Source: Blakeslea trispora
Lineage: Eukaryota > Mucoromycota > Mucoromycetes > Mucorales > Choanephoraceae
Direction: 5' to 3'
Assembly: GCA_025331445.1 (NCBI GenBank)
Contig: JAIWNE010000002.1
Span: 372,001-436,000 of the forward strand
DNA: 64,000 bases
In this document: one piece after another, positions 1 through 11,789 of the stretch
Position numbering within the stretch: position 1 is the stretch's first letter
Layout: each line of letters begins with the position of its first letter
Program-made: the position numbers and the translations under genes
The notes under the pieces: model-generated
The model's database searches: none
Seen by the model: the letters and a program-made list of their open reading frames with translations, nothing else
What the model was told of the DNA's origin: nothing

Positions 1-1441
1 AACTGTTCGTTATTGAATTCCAGTATTTTTTGTGTGATAGTCTCCAATCCACTTGCATTCATCTGGTTTCGTAATTGAACTCGTAGCTCGACATCTTCAA
101 TTACAGTGACAAGCGAGTTGACAAGCATCATGTTGGATAGTGCAAAATCAGCTAGATGACTATCTGGTGCGCCGCTACCAGCAAATCTCTTGACTTCTTC
201 ACTAGCACCTACCAGACTACCCATTCTTCCCCTTCCATCTAATGTAGCATCTAGTAATTTCAACCAAGCATCAAATCGGCCCAGTTCTCCAAGATGTTCG
301 CTTAATTTGTCGAGGCCTTTGAGGACAATCTCTTGGCCCTTGGGTAAATCAACATGACAAACAAACGCCAGAATTTCACACACTAGTTTTCTTGTTTGAA
401 TAGGCGGAGAGACAAGAGATAGTACAATGTGATAGATGCATTGAGGATGAGAGATAACTTCGCGAGCACCCCACTAGAGAGAAGTAAAAAGTTAATTATA
501 TGCGATCACTGAAGAAATCATGCAACATACTCTGTTGTTGATTAAAGATTTAAAACACTTTAAAATCTCTGCTTCCATCTGAAGGTCTGATTCTTGTCTA
601 ACGAATGTAGTATTAGTTTTGGAAACATAAAGAAACACATGATCTGGTGGTACAAACACATACTTTTCATCTCGCATATTCAGGGCACCTATAATATTGG
701 TAATAATCTGTAGACCCTTAAGTTCAATAAACTGTCTAACCCAGCTAAGCGGCATTGTTCTCAAACTGACAGCTAAATGGGCAACTAATCGAGGCGTGAC
801 ACCTCGCATATCAGGTTCCAAGAATTTTTCAATGTAAAATTCAGGAGCGTTTTTATCTGCTTGACTGACGATATTCAAATGTTCCTTAGTATATGAGTTG
901 TTTGCATTACTGGCAATACTAGATGATGTGGAAGAAGGAGTCGGTCCTGTGGAATCTGCCTGTTTATCTTGAGATACCATCAACCATTTCTTTTCTGTTG
1001 AAAATCCAAGCATGCCTGATCTAGCAGCGGCATCATGAATACCTCTACGCGTCTAATACAAGTATTGAATCAATAACAATAATAACACTGAATAACAATA
1101 AAAGAATCTTACCAGCATTTTCTCAAACATTTCTTGTACCTCAGCGTCAGAAAATCCACCAAACTCCAACAAATTATTCCCATGTGAATCAGCTTTCATA
1201 AACTGTATGAGTGTACCATATCACTGAGAGAAACCAAAATCTGCTTACCTCCAGCTAAGCTACTGCGATGAGAGTCATCGTAAGAAACAGATGAGGATCT
1301 TGAAGGGTAGTTCCAAGTGCTTGTAGAGGGTGTAACTGAGGCTCTCTCATTCTGAATAGAACTCTGTCTTTGTAGAATAGGTGTTGAGATAAATTCAATT
1401 TCCTTTCTTTTTGTCTTTTTTGAATAGTTGAATAATTCCAT
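1..1441 (-). CDS. Formin, N-terminal GBD/FH3 part (runs off the left edge)
   Basis: This is the N-terminal part of a diaphanous-type formin, an actin nucleator that acts at polarity sites under Rho GTPase control. Spliced exons: complement(1..473, 531..1052, 1113..1192, 1249..1441). All junctions keep frame with GT-AG introns of 46-60 nt. Exon 2 continues as ADSHGNN, so the acceptor lies inside the apparent ATGAAAG. Family features seen are the GTPase-binding segment EVQEMFEKML, the stretch STEKKWLMVSQ, and the armadillo-like FH3 core with VAHLAVSLRTMPLSWVRQF and LVSPPIQTRKLVCEILAFVC. The end LETITQKILEFNNEQ is a typical late FH3 segment, so the FH1 and FH2 domains should follow beyond base 1. 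The first 60 residues are Ser/Thr-rich and low complexity. The start at 1441 is the first ATG of that open frame. The family is clear; the exact subfamily is not. Confidence 0.9.
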
Positions 1442-1718
1442 TCAGATAACAATAGAAAAAAGAGAGATTAAATTAAATAACACAGTGGGCAATAAGACAA
1501 TAGTTTTTTTTTCTTAAATACTGTGTAACAAAGTTTGTGAAAATAAGCTGCAAATACTAAAGTACATTCTTTATTGTTATCAGATGTCCTATTATCAGAG
1601 TCAACTCCTTTATCATCCTTCTCTCTCTCCTTCGTTTGCTTATTGTGTTCTTAATAATGACTAAATGATTCATCTTGTTCTCGAATTGCCTCCTTTTTTT
1701 TCATCAGATATTAGTCTT

Positions 1719-1762
<44 letters not shown>

Positions 1763-2421
1763 GGAATCCACTCTATCAAAGATAATAGGTCTTTATTTGA
1801 TTTCTAAATCGCGACAATAGACTTTGATGTGACAATGTCATTTTAAAAGCCCGCTTATAATCGCTATTTCGCATAAGCCTATATAGCCAGTCTACATTAC
1901 TTCTCCCTGAGGTGCGTTGTATGATTATTTGAATGAAGAAGTAAAGCGGATAAGCCCGCACTATCTCTAGTGTTGTCAATGTTATGGTGAGACAACAAAG
2001 ATAGCTAGTCTACCGGGTTATAGCTTTTTTTAGTGTTTGACTATTGTAGATCATTGTGCGACATGAAAAAAAAAGAATCAAAATCGCTTAATTAAAATAA
2101 ACGGACGAATGATATTCTCCTTTTGTTTCCTAATCCTCTTGTCAATCGTTTTCCCGAAACTGTCTTTCTTCAAACAAGAATGACAAAGGCTATAGATAAA
2201 GCAGTTTCTAAGCAACAAAAGATAGTATTCATTTGTCTAATCATTATAAAAAAAAAGCTTAGTTATTTTCAGTGACTTCCGCTTAGGTAACATACACAAG
2301 AAAAGCAGTCGGGAAGGTGAATGTTGTCGGTTACAAAAAAAAATCAAAAAGAAATAATGACGTTACCTCTCTTTTTCTTTACTTTTCTTTTTCTTTTTAG
2401 AAAACACACTCGTATATAAAG
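1442..2421. other. Intergenic region, divergent promoters
   Basis: AT-rich spacer between the formin and the small plus-strand gene at 2422. It holds a GTT microsatellite and several poly-A/T tracts. A 67-codon minus-strand frame at 1776-1979 has no recognisable motif and is not called. The sequence must contain promoters for both flanking genes, but I see no confident TATA box. Confidence 0.6.
1721..1763. repeat. (GTT)14 microsatellite
   Basis: An uninterrupted GTT trinucleotide tract of about 43 bp in the formin upstream region. It is non-coding here and likely to vary in length. Confidence 0.95.
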
Positions 2422-2640
2422 ATGGAAAAAGATCCTGATCATCCTACTAAAGAACCTTTCACTTCTCCAGAAGAAAGTAAAACGAATGGCAGTAACACAT
2501 TGTTTAAAGCAGTCTCCGTGCCTTTTGCTGCTCTCGGTGGATTTGTGGACCAGGTTTCACGTAAAGCAAATCAGCTCTTATCCTCGGAAGATCAAGAACC
2601 TACACCTACAATAGATAAACCTACACCTACTAAATCATAA
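2422..2640 (+). CDS. Small hypothetical protein, 72 aa
   Basis: I do not recognise this protein. The frame reads MEKDPDHPTKEP... with a central stretch TLFKAVSVPFAALGGFVDQV that could form a short amphipathic or membrane-associated helix, flanked by polar, Pro/Thr-rich ends (EPTPT and KPTPT near the C-terminus). There is no signal peptide. A pyrimidine tract ending in AG lies about 20 nt upstream, so a 5' UTR intron or a short upstream exon is possible. The stop is followed closely by AT-rich sequence that could serve for polyadenylation, and the gene converges on NMD3 170 bp away. Support is the codon content, the clean start and the position. It could also be a spurious small frame. Confidence 0.5.
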   Translation: MEKDPDHPTKEPFTSPEESKTNGSNTLFKAVSVPFAALGGFVDQVSRKANQLLSSEDQEPTPTIDKPTPTKS

Positions 2641-2810
2641 GAAATACACACAATTTTCTTGTATTAAACTATCTATCAAAATTTATTGTACAAAGAAAGA
2701 GAGAGAAAGAGATATTTGTATATAGAGAGATAGAGAGAAAAAAAAAGGGGGGATAAAAGCTTTGATTTCTAAATAGCAAAAACAATAACATAATAAACAA
2801 AGAAGGAAAT

Positions 2811-4534
2811 TTACATTTGCATCATATCCTCATCTTCTTCAGTATGATCAGGACCTTCCATATTAATATTCATTTCATCCAACATTTCTTCTAATGAAAT
2901 TTCAGGGAAATCTTCTTCCTCTACTTCAGAAGCATCTGTCATATCATCACCTTCAACAGGCTGAGGAGCCTTGTTGGCATCCTTGAAAATATTGATGGTC
3001 GATCTGAATTCGGGATCTTCTTCGATATCACGCATGAATAGTTCCATATCATTCTCAATCTTGGCTTGCTCTTGCTTACGAGGCAGCATTTCATCCACTT
3101 CTTTACTGAGTTGATGCAACTTCCAGCTTCTTTGTTTGGTCTTCTTGCGGCGTTGAGGATAGGATTTACGGACAAGGACAACATCAGGTAGGTTGGTTTG
3201 TTCAAGGCGATCAAATTCATCATTGTTAAAGTTGGCACGAACGAGATCATAGCCCATCACAGTATCACCAGGGTTCAAGATAGCACCAAGGTGAGAGCGG
3301 GCAATGAATTGTTCATCATTACGACCAAAATCAGTCATACGAGCAACATGTACATCACACAAGACACGCTTGCCATTGACAGGACCCAAAGGCTCAACAT
3401 CCAACACATAAAACTCGATCATCGATTTAGCACTGGCAAGAGAAAGGAAGGGATAACGGTAATATTGTGTGGTAGAGACATCAGCCACAGCCAATGTGTT
3501 TACATCCAACAGGTGGATTGAGTTACTGATACGTGTACAGATCAAGAGTTGATTCATGTTACCAAAGTTGTTGGCCAGCTTTTTGGGTATGCAGACAAGA
3601 TCGTCTTTACAAATAGGCACAATTTCAGCAGAATAGGTAAACTTGTAATTGCTGACACTGGTGTGGATATCTTTTGAAATCAATTGCTCACTGGTCTTGT
3701 ATTTCATGGGGACAATGGCATTTAAGAATTCACACATCTTGATGGCATGGTTACGGGCACCATAGTAGAAATCAATACCATCCTTTGTTTCCTTGATGTT
3801 GGTTGTGTCTTTGTGTGCATTATGCTTCAAGATCAACTGTTCAAGGTACAGAAAGGTACGCTTGTGTTCAACCTTTTGACGCACCTGGACAACTGCCTTC
3901 CAAGTGTTCTGTGCAGCCAAACGAGTACATTCATCACATTGCTGACCAGAGACAACATATTCCACTTCAAAGATTTGTTGCAAAATAGTGTTGACAAAGA
4001 CTTCCTTTTGAATAGTCAACTTGACCTTGATACGCTTACTGTGTGGTTCTGTCCAGATGAAACCTGCATCCACTAGACGTACTTTGTTGAGACCTTTAAG
4101 CTTTTTGAGACACAATGTTAACAGTTCTCTGGATTCAAGTTGGGCATTGACCCAGATACCAGGAGGTTGCAAGTAACGTTCACAGTTACGACAGAAGTGA
4201 AGTGTAGCTTGCTTTGGAATACCATCTGTAATATCAACTTCATTACGGATACAGTTGACACACATATTAGCAGCATTAGGAGGGGTAGGTGCACCACAAC
4301 CAGGACACTATAGAAATAAGATATAAAAAAAAAAAAGAGTTAATACACCTTTGTTTCCTGCTGCGGTTGATTCAGCAACTCGAGATCTAGATCTGTTTGC
4401 TATTTCATATTTACCAAACTATTTCAAAGGAAAAGGTTAGTTTTCTGTCTACTTTTTTCTTTCTCTCTCTCTCTCTGTCTTTTGCTCCTGTTTACATACA
4501 TCAATTGCTCGACAATTTCGGGGTGATATTCCAT
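2811..4534 (-). CDS. NMD3: NMD3, 60S ribosomal subunit nuclear export adaptor
   Basis: NMD3 binds the late pre-60S subunit and recruits the exportin Crm1 for nuclear export. Spliced exons: complement(2811..4307, 4496..4534), giving about 511 aa, the usual length. Exon 1 encodes MEYHPEIVEQLMY. The 187-nt intron (donor GTAAAC, acceptor CTATAG) leads in phase into CPGCGAPTPPNAANMCVNC, the first zinc ribbon. The second pair HFCRNCERYL follows, and CDEC completes the Cys set. Next come the conserved FYYGARNHAIKMCEFLNA block and the S1/OB-like segment ending in a long acidic tail (EEDEDMMQM at the C-terminus). The tail is where leucine-rich export signals sit in the family. The gene lies head-away from the F-box gene and convergent with the small gene at 2422. 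Confidence 0.95.
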
Positions 4535-5521
4535 AGTTGTGATATTATATGATAGAATAAAAGCTTATAGGAAAAAAAGAGAGAGAAAGAGAAAAAAAAT
4601 CGATTCAATTACTATAAAAAAGTTCATATCTAAGCCACCTACATTTGTCAGACAAAAAAAAAGAATTTATTGGTAAGCAAAGGACAAATGCATTACACCT
4701 TTTTAGGGAAATGCACTAAAATGAGGTACAATCATACTTTACAGAAAGCAGGACAAGACTTTGTTCAAACCAAAACCAAAATCATCCCCATTTCAAGGAA
4801 ATGAAAGGCAGAGCGTATTCCGAAAGAAGCAAGCTTCTTTGCTGTGTCTGAAACAATGGCCCTTTCTTTTTTTTTTTATTGAAATAACAATACACATAAT
4901 AAAAAAAACAAAAGACATTTGTACCTATGCGCAACACAAGCTAGTTACTTACTGCTACTGAGCCCTTACTTTTATTCTGTTGAAATCTAACAAATAAAAG
5001 AGCAAAGTGTTTGATTGGAGGAGGGAAGGAAACATAATACTCTGAAACCACTCAGGTAAGTTGCTGCGGTTTGGTTTGTACCTGCTTTTTTGGCACTGTC
5101 ATCAAACTGGTACTTTTTACACTTTATTCGGAAATGACTGACTAATTGGGATGGTTATATTTACCAATCAACAGATTATGTACTTTGTCATTATTTTTTA
5201 CAAACAAAAACGTCTTCAACTTTAAAAATTTAAATACTGCTTATGTTTCTGAATTCAACGGCATGAAACTCTTCAATCAGATTATCAAAGTCGATGCCTC
5301 TATTTGAGAGAGATTTTTCAAAAAAAAATTGAAGAGAAATTTGCCGTCAAGGGCAACGTTTACAACATACAAAAAAAGAATTGAGGACTCTAAAGGCTCT
5401 GATAATTCAAATAAGAAGACCTGCGCTAAGCTTTGAAAAAAAAAGGTTTATAGTATACCCTCTTTGCTCATTATGGAAATAAAGTGGTAAATGATGCTAT
5501 AGCAAGGATTTCTTCAACTTG
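4535..5521. other. Intergenic region upstream of NMD3
   Basis: About 990 bp holding the NMD3 promoter and the 3' end of the F-box gene. Short frames (for example 4761-4961, plus strand) are AT-rich and motif-free. I see poly-A/T tracts but no RNA gene and no repeat family shared with the rest of the window. Confidence 0.6.
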
Positions 5522-7330
5522 TTAAAATTGATGTTGAATTGTGAAACAACCGCCGGAACTCAAATCCATATATTCTAGTTCAAGAGATTGAATATCTCTA
5601 CAATAGAGTTCCATAACAGCAACCTGATTATCCTTTGTTTGCTCTTCGAATTCGTCTGATTTGATCTCTTTCAGATTCTTGAGGAATACACCTTCTTCTG
5701 CATGTTGATAATAGCGAGTAATGCCAGATCGAGTTAGCTTCAGATAGAACGTGTCCATTTGTCCGCATGGCAAGGTAGCCCAGTTGAACTGGTGAAAGGA
5801 TGTCCAAGGCATTTTTAGTGTAGTTCTATAGCTAGATGGCTCATCCTCCTCAAGAAAGAAAGAATCAACATTGAGGCATTGTAACTGAGGCATAAAATAG
5901 GAAAGGGTTAACCAGAACTGAGGCAGGATGGTACACTCAGAAAGCTCTAGCTGAGTAAAAGGCAAAGTGGACTCCAGTTCATACAATACATATTTACAAA
6001 AGGTAATTTCCTTGAGCTGCTTACAATGTCTTGCATAAGGCTCGTAAAACGCTGGCACCAACATGGCAGGTTCCTCTGTAGTCAAGTTCATTTGGTCCAG
6101 TTGACTCAAGAAGGGGAGACACGTTGGCTCAGAGCTAACGTCAACTAAAGAGGGATCAAAAGTCAAAGCTGATAACCCGGTTGATGACTCGAACGAAAGA
6201 GGATTTAGAGTTACCATCAACTTGGTTGGGCACAATGTCCTTGTAAAAAGCCCAAGCAGTTCCAATTCATATCCTGTATGAGGTAAAGAAACCTCGTAAG
6301 AGGATAGCATGCTCAAGTAATTGCACAGTGTATTCATCATAGACTTTGAAGCGTCACAGTGATAACTTGCATGAGCCATCAATAGCTGAAGTCGGTCGAG
6401 ATGCTGGAATTTTAGATAGATATATTCGAGAACAGCGTTTGATGGCACACTAGTCCAGATGGTTAAATTCCTGATTTTGTAATTTGCAGTGATTGTCCTT
6501 TCTTTGCCTATTGTCCTCCCCTTGCTTTCACCCTCTACCATGGTATAAAATACCAACGTGGCCTTAGTAGCAGCTGGACACAAGGTGATTATGTCCTCTA
6601 GACTTCGAATAGTGGTTGTTTTTTTGAACCAACAGGTCAAGCTTTCTGCTTTGGGAAATCGGGTTTCTCGATTGATAGAGAGGGGGGATTGGAAGCAATG
6701 AGAATCTGAATTCGAGACAGGCGTTGCATCCAGTGCTACAGATGAGACTCGGTCCTGGATGACAGACAGAATACGGTAATAATAGCTAAAGATAAGCTCC
6801 TCTTCAATTGATAAAGGTGGCAATTCGATATTAAACTCAACTCTGCTCTGAGGTGGCATCATATCCCAATCATCTATGCAGTAAAGGTGTGTCCATTTAT
6901 TCTGTTGTAAGGCTTCCATAAGAGCGCCATAAAAGGCAAGCCTTTCGTTGACCGAGGCTCTAGTGCTGGGTATGTCCCAAGCTTTTTCAAGTGTCACTGT
7001 AGTTACATTAGGCGCATGCTCTATATAATCAGCATATTGTCTGGCTCGTTTTTCCAACAAGGCAGGTTGATTTGACTGAGACATATTTTGATCGATAAAA
7101 TTCAAACAAAATATAACTTCTTTTACATATCTGCCTCGCATCGACATTATCTCTGGATGATCCATATAATGATCCATTTCTTCTCCAACCTCTAAACAAT
7201 GTGTTCGGTAAAGCATGTATCGTGCTGGTTCAAGCCAGTGTTTACAGACCAAGCTATATTCAGACATCTCATGAGCATTCAAATAGCCCAAGATTTCAAA
7301 GTGTAGATCTAGCGGTAGCTCTTTCATCAC
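5522..7330 (-). CDS. F-box protein with LRR-like C-terminal region, 602 aa
   Basis: A single-exon gene. The N-terminus ELPLDLHFEILGYLNAHEM...SLVCKHWLEPARYMLYRT is a canonical F-box (residues about 4-45), which docks on Skp1 in SCF ubiquitin ligases. The rest is about 550 residues of irregular leucine-rich sequence with recurring L..L.L motifs, as in the fast-evolving FBXL-like proteins that are numerous in Mucorales. The substrate is unknown. Two adjacent ATGs (7330 and 7327) give the same protein. No membrane segment or signal is seen. The class is firm; any specific orthology is not. Confidence 0.85.
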   Translation of the reverse strand: MMKELPLDLHFEILGYLNAHEMSEYSLVCKHWLEPARYMLYRTHCLEVGEEMDHYMDHPEIMSMRGRYVKEVIFCLNFIDQNMSQSNQPALLEKRARQYADYIEHAPNVTTVTLEKAWDIPSTRASVNERLAFYGALMEALQQNKWTHLYCIDDWDMMPPQSRVEFNIELPPLSIEEELIFSYYYRILSVIQDRVSSVALDATPVSNSDSHCFQSPLSINRETRFPKAESLTCWFKKTTTIRSLEDIITLCPAATKATLVFYTMVEGESKGRTIGKERTITANYKIRNLTIWTSVPSNAVLEYIYLKFQHLDRLQLLMAHASYHCDASKSMMNTLCNYLSMLSSYEVSLPHTGYELELLGLFTRTLCPTKLMVTLNPLSFESSTGLSALTFDPSLVDVSSEPTCLPFLSQLDQMNLTTEEPAMLVPAFYEPYARHCKQLKEITFCKYVLYELESTLPFTQLELSECTILPQFWLTLSYFMPQLQCLNVDSFFLEEDEPSSYRTTLKMPWTSFHQFNWATLPCGQMDTFYLKLTRSGITRYYQHAEEGVFLKNLKEIKSDEFEEQTKDNQVAVMELYCRDIQSLELEYMDLSSGGCFTIQHQF

Positions 7331-7562
7331 TCAAGTATTTTCTTTTGCTTTTGTTTTTGTTTTTTAAAAAGGAAACCAATATAACTTGAGGTATGACCAT
7401 TTTTATATGTATTGTCTCTTTTTTTTTTGCTGCTCATAATTGCACAGCCCAAATCTTCTTTAGGCACATGTTACACGACTTCTTTATCAATTTCAATAAG
7501 AATATGTATGCAATAGAGAACTGACCCCAACTATGCTTAGATCGATTCTTCAAGCAAAAGTT

Positions 7563-9415
7563 TTATTTCTTTGTCTTTTTGTCCAGTTCATGTTTAATAT
7601 AATGCTTCAAAAGCTCTATACAAACAGTAGCATCTTCCAGTGAGTCATGGCCCTCACCACCTGTTTGAATGAATTTCTTCAAGTGAGTAGATGTCAAATA
7701 ACTCAGCTTGTTTCGATAGGGCAGTCCGTTCTTATGTGGATATAGCTATACACGTATATATAGCAGTCAGTATTTGGTTTTTTTTTCTACTTTCTATATA
7801 TTCGAGACTTACAGCCACAGTGTCAACAATATTCAAGTGAATAATTCTTAGTGCGTTCAAATCATTTTCAAGACCATGACCTATAAGGATTGTATCTTGG
7901 CTCAAGTATTTGAACAATTCTTTTCTTACACTATTCAAGTCATGCTGAACACCTGCTAATGTCTTAACACCGCTATAATGAGTGTTTAGATCTACTACCA
8001 TGCTTGAAGGCAATACAAGTTCATCCAGCAGCACTTTCATGCTTTCATCTACGGCTGTCAAACGAATCAGTTCCATGCCTGCTGTTGTATAACCCATTTC
8101 ACAATCTAAGGCAATCAATTTCCGATGCTGGTCCGAGGAAGCAGGTGGTTTAACGAATGGTATCTTTTGATGCAACACGCTTAAATCAGTGTCCTTATAT
8201 ACATGAGGCCCTCTAGCACAGCCCCGACTGCCTAATGGATCCTCACAACAACCGTATGCCTTCTGCTTTAGTCCATCTCTGATGATCATTCGAATACGCG
8301 CAGGGTGATAAATACAGGCATCCATATCTTCCTTACTGAGGACAGCTTTGATGAGATATTCATTGTTGCAACGATCGCATAGATGTATCTGTCCTACAGT
8401 TTCTGTAGGAGAAGAAGAAGGCTCTTCAAGCAGGCCAGGCATAGGATACTCTAGTTCTCTTAGTTGCGATTCGGACAAGACGCATTCCTTTGCTCGATCC
8501 CAAATTAGTTTAGCAGCTTTCATCTGCTCCCGAGGATCAATCCATTCACCATCTAGGCCAACGTCTGATTCACCTGTACAGAGTGGACGTTTTTTAAGAT
8601 GCATTAGAATGGTTGTTGCCATCTGCTTGTAACCTGCCAAGTTCATTGTGTTTGATAAAATCTGTTCCTCTTGTTCTTTGGCATGTTCTGTTGCAATGGT
8701 CGGTCTCTTTTTCAAGATAGGCTCATAAATACGCTGAAATGCCTCATACAGTTTGGTGGCAATAAGCTAAGTAGCGTTGTTAATAAAAAAAAATAAAATA
8801 AAATAAGGATAGCTTTCTTTCCAAGATTTACCTGTCTCACTTTAAGAGGTATGACAGATCTGAGGTTAGGTAAGATGGTAGGTGGTCCTGTAGGTTTAGT
8901 TGGTAATGATGTCTAACAAGACGAAAGATTAATCATGGAAAAGGGTTGTTTACAGAGATGATAGTTTACGTTAGGTGCCTGAGCCGCTCTTTTTCTTGCT
9001 GCTTCCAACGCACTTTGAGGTCTATTTTTGGTTGTTTCGGGTGGCATTTTACTGATGACTTTAGCTTTGGTCAGTTGGGTAACGGGGGGTCGGTTTACTG
9101 GCAATTGACTGGTTAGTGGTGGTGGTGTAGTCGAGATCAGAGATGGAATGATCTGTTTTGGTTCAAAGGTATCGATAGTGTTGGTTTGTTTCTTTGTGGG
9201 TTCCGGGCGATGACTAATTTTGCGTCGTTTGGGATTACCAACTAGTATCGAGATTCGATGAGTGTACAAATAAGCAAAGAGAATCAGGGGAAATGCTTAC
9301 TATCTAAAGTAGTTGACTTGCTTGGCAAGGTATGCGAATAAAAGCACGGCTCCCTTTGACAGTTTGGATATACAGGGCAGCGAATTGACTTGAAAAGACC
9401 AAGTGAAGGAAGCAT
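7563..9415 (-). CDS. REX3: RNA exonuclease REX3-like (DEDDh 3'-5' exonuclease with CCCH finger)
   Basis: Spliced exons: complement(7563..7745, 7813..8766, 8832..8912, 8970..9241, 9301..9415), 534 aa, all junctions in frame. The N-terminus carries a CCCH zinc finger (CPVYPNCQREPCFYSH, residues 13-28), typical of fungal Rex3/REXO1 proteins. A Pro/Thr-rich linker follows, then the helical segment LIATKLYEAFQRIYEPIL. A Cys-rich block (CDRCNNEYLI, CCEDPLGSRGCARG) precedes the exonuclease fold. The catalytic motifs are complete: ExoI LIALDCEMGYT, ExoII HGLENDLNALRI and ExoIII HDSLEDA, the last encoded in the final exon. The enzyme trims 3' ends of stable RNAs such as RNase MRP RNA and snoRNA in the family. 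Gene start: first ATG at 9415, immediately before the zinc finger. Confidence 0.92.
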
Positions 9416-11400
9416 CGTATACTATTTATAAGGAAGAATAAAAAAAAAAAAAGAATAGCATCAATTTTTTGAGATACATTTAAAGTATGATACAGTGCTC
9501 TAAAAGCTCTCTTTCAGACACACTAACGTTTTTCTTGATATAAATTTGCATGAATGAACTTATTGCCCTTGAGAATGCTAGGGTTAAATCAATCATTGCA
9601 CCACTCTTAAAAATTGACATTGACATGAAATTTGAACGAAGGAATCAAAGCCTAGATAGGCAGTTTTTGTTTCGAAGAAACGATAAAAATTTGAGCTTGG
9701 TTAGTTGAGATTATTCAACAGTGGTTACATGATAGAGAATACACTCAAGTAAAAAGCTGGGTTTTAAAAGCACACTTGACACTTCTGTCAGATTATCACA
9801 GTAGCCATTATCGAAAAGGAAACTCCCCTCTTCTTTATCTCTCTTATACCTTTTGGCATGATTGTTCTTACCAGAAGAAATGGGAACAGTGTTACTCATA
9901 TGTGAGAATGCAACATATTAGAGCATCAAGCAAAGCCATTTTAAAGAAAAGCTTAAACAAGATACATTAAGCTCTCAGGCCTAAGAATACATCAGCAAGT
10001 CATTTATTCAAAACTAAAGCCTCGTATGACACAAGACATCTAAAAATGCTGAGAGAAGAAAAAAAGCGAGACAGACTCAAACAAGGAATGGATAGCTAAA
10101 GAACAAGATAAAATGCTAATCAAAGCATTGGAAATTTCCAACTTAGTCTTTTTTTTTTTTACAATGGCTTCGCAATGCAAATATCATCACTGTATCATAA
10201 CTGATGTAAAACAATGTGTAAATGTTCAGAATTCGGTGTGTAGATAAAAAAAACAAATGACAAAAGGATTTACAATGTTATACTCAGATAAAGTGCTGTT
10301 TGGTCTCAATTTGCCAATTGTGAATTTCAAGTGTATTAATGCAAACCTCTTATTTCTTGATAGATTCCGCGCAGAAAATATCACTAAAGATAGACACTAT
10401 ATCCTTTTTTCTTGCATTTGGTAAAGAGCCATTCTTTGAATGGTCCATTTTTCTTGGATAGACCTTGTGCCTGAAGAAATCAAATTATAAATAATTTCAT
10501 TGGTTTTGCAGAAGCTTAACAATACCAAAATTGTAGACTGTTCTCTCTAGTGAGCTCCCATAATCTCATTTGCTAGTTGCATATGGTCAAACAAAACGGA
10601 AAGAGAAAACAAAAAAATTCGCTATTGAACTCTTTAACTTCTCCTTGTTCCCTTGTCTTGCCTGTTTTTGTGGAGGCTTTCTATTTATTTTGATGATTTT
10701 CCTCTGCCGTTATTTCCATAGTCCCAAATGCACAGCTGATAGGGAGGGGGGGGGTGCAAAAATCTCTTCAATTACCCAATCAATTTTTATAGGCATAGAA
10801 CACTCAGTGTTCATTACCAACTTCTTTGATTCTTTTATACATTCCCTTTCTCTCTTTTGACCACCCAGTAAAATATTGCCATGTTATTATGATCCAAGCA
10901 TATGCAATACCTTCAACCAAAGAGGGATTTTATAGTAACTAGGGTATTCACTTGAAACTGCGCAAATCAGAAAAGTCAAACCAAGTTTCCTCCTATCTTG
11001 TTTCTTCTTCTCTTTTAGATACACAGCTAGGCTCATCAAATTCGAATAAGTTTTCGTCTGTAAGAATACAACACGTATGACTAAAAACAATTGGAACATG
11101 CACTCAAATAATTTCAACAAGTTATGTAGTACAGAAAGGGGATCATTTCCTTTGTAAGGCAAGACAGAGAATCGATCGATCCGTTTCTTCCATAAAAAGA
11201 GAGAGAGAGAGAAAAGGGCAGAGAAAGCAAAGGCTTGCTCTCCGTTATTTCCAAGTTGAAAGTGGCTGAAGCAAGTTAATAAGTAATATGCTTTTTTGTT
11301 CAACAAGATATTTAAAATAGCCTTTCAAAAAGAGAAATGTTTCTCAAGCAGAACATGTGAATAAACAAGCAGTTTCGGAAAAACCCAGCGCTTTATAAAA
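9416..11400. other. Long intergenic region between REX3 and the CABLES-like gene
   Basis: About 2 kb with scattered short frames (9711-9899 minus, 9776-9970 plus, 10570-10860 plus, 10887-11306 minus). None shows a recognisable domain or good codon structure. I see no RNA gene. It contains a divergent promoter pair and may include decayed repeats that cannot be identified by eye. Confidence 0.55.
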
Positions 11401-11426
11401 AACGTCGTCACGTCAATGACGACGTT
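11401..11426. promoter_or_regulatory. Perfect 10-bp inverted repeat with CGTCA/TGACG half-sites
   Basis: AACGTCGTCA and TGACGACGTT are exact reverse complements separated by 6 nt (CGTCAA). The block carries CGTCA on one arm and TGACG on the other, the core of bZIP/CRE-type sites, and starts 34 nt before a TATA box. This suggests a regulatory operator for the CABLES-like gene; the binding factor is inferred only. Confidence 0.55.
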
Positions 11427-11434
11427 TCATTTCC

Positions 11435-11442
11435 TATATAAT
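11435..11442 (+). promoter_or_regulatory. TATA box (TATATAAT)
   Basis: TATATAAT lies just after the inverted repeat and before a C/T-rich stretch (about 11460-11530), a usual fungal core-promoter arrangement. The CABLES-like start codon is 350 bp downstream, so a long 5' UTR is implied. Confidence 0.5.
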
Positions 11443-11789
11443 GAGATTAAGCAGCCAATTTTTCAACACTCTTTTCTTTTTTCTTTTTCTTTTTTTCTCA
11501 TTTCCCCCCACCCCCCCCCCTTTTTTTTTTCATTGTTAGCCAATTAGAGAAAAGAAGCTTTCTTATTACTAAAAGAAAAACAACAAAAAGAAGAAGAAGA
11601 AACGGAACTTGTCAACATCTAGTTTTAAAAAAAAAAGTAGTTCATTATCTTCTTTTTCTAAATATCCATCCTACATTAAAAACCAAAAAAAAAAAAGACC
11701 AGTATTACTGTAGTGGAAGTAATTTTGCTTGCAGGAAGATATTCTTCACGTTTGCAACAGCCAACAGATTTTAATTATCATATACGCCA

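Noticed and set aside
3198..4076. Plus-strand frames over NMD3
   Set aside because: Antisense shadows of a strongly conserved gene.
4308..4495. A possible cassette exon inside the NMD3 first intron (stop-free stretch about 4351-4427)
   Set aside because: It starts in phase after TAT but would leave one extra base before CPGCG, breaking the frame. The direct junction Y|CPGC gives the family sequence.
10570..11306. Two frames of 96 and 139 codons between REX3 and the CABLES-like gene
   Set aside because: Phe/Leu/Ser-rich products of AT-rich DNA with no motif, poor codon structure and no splice support.
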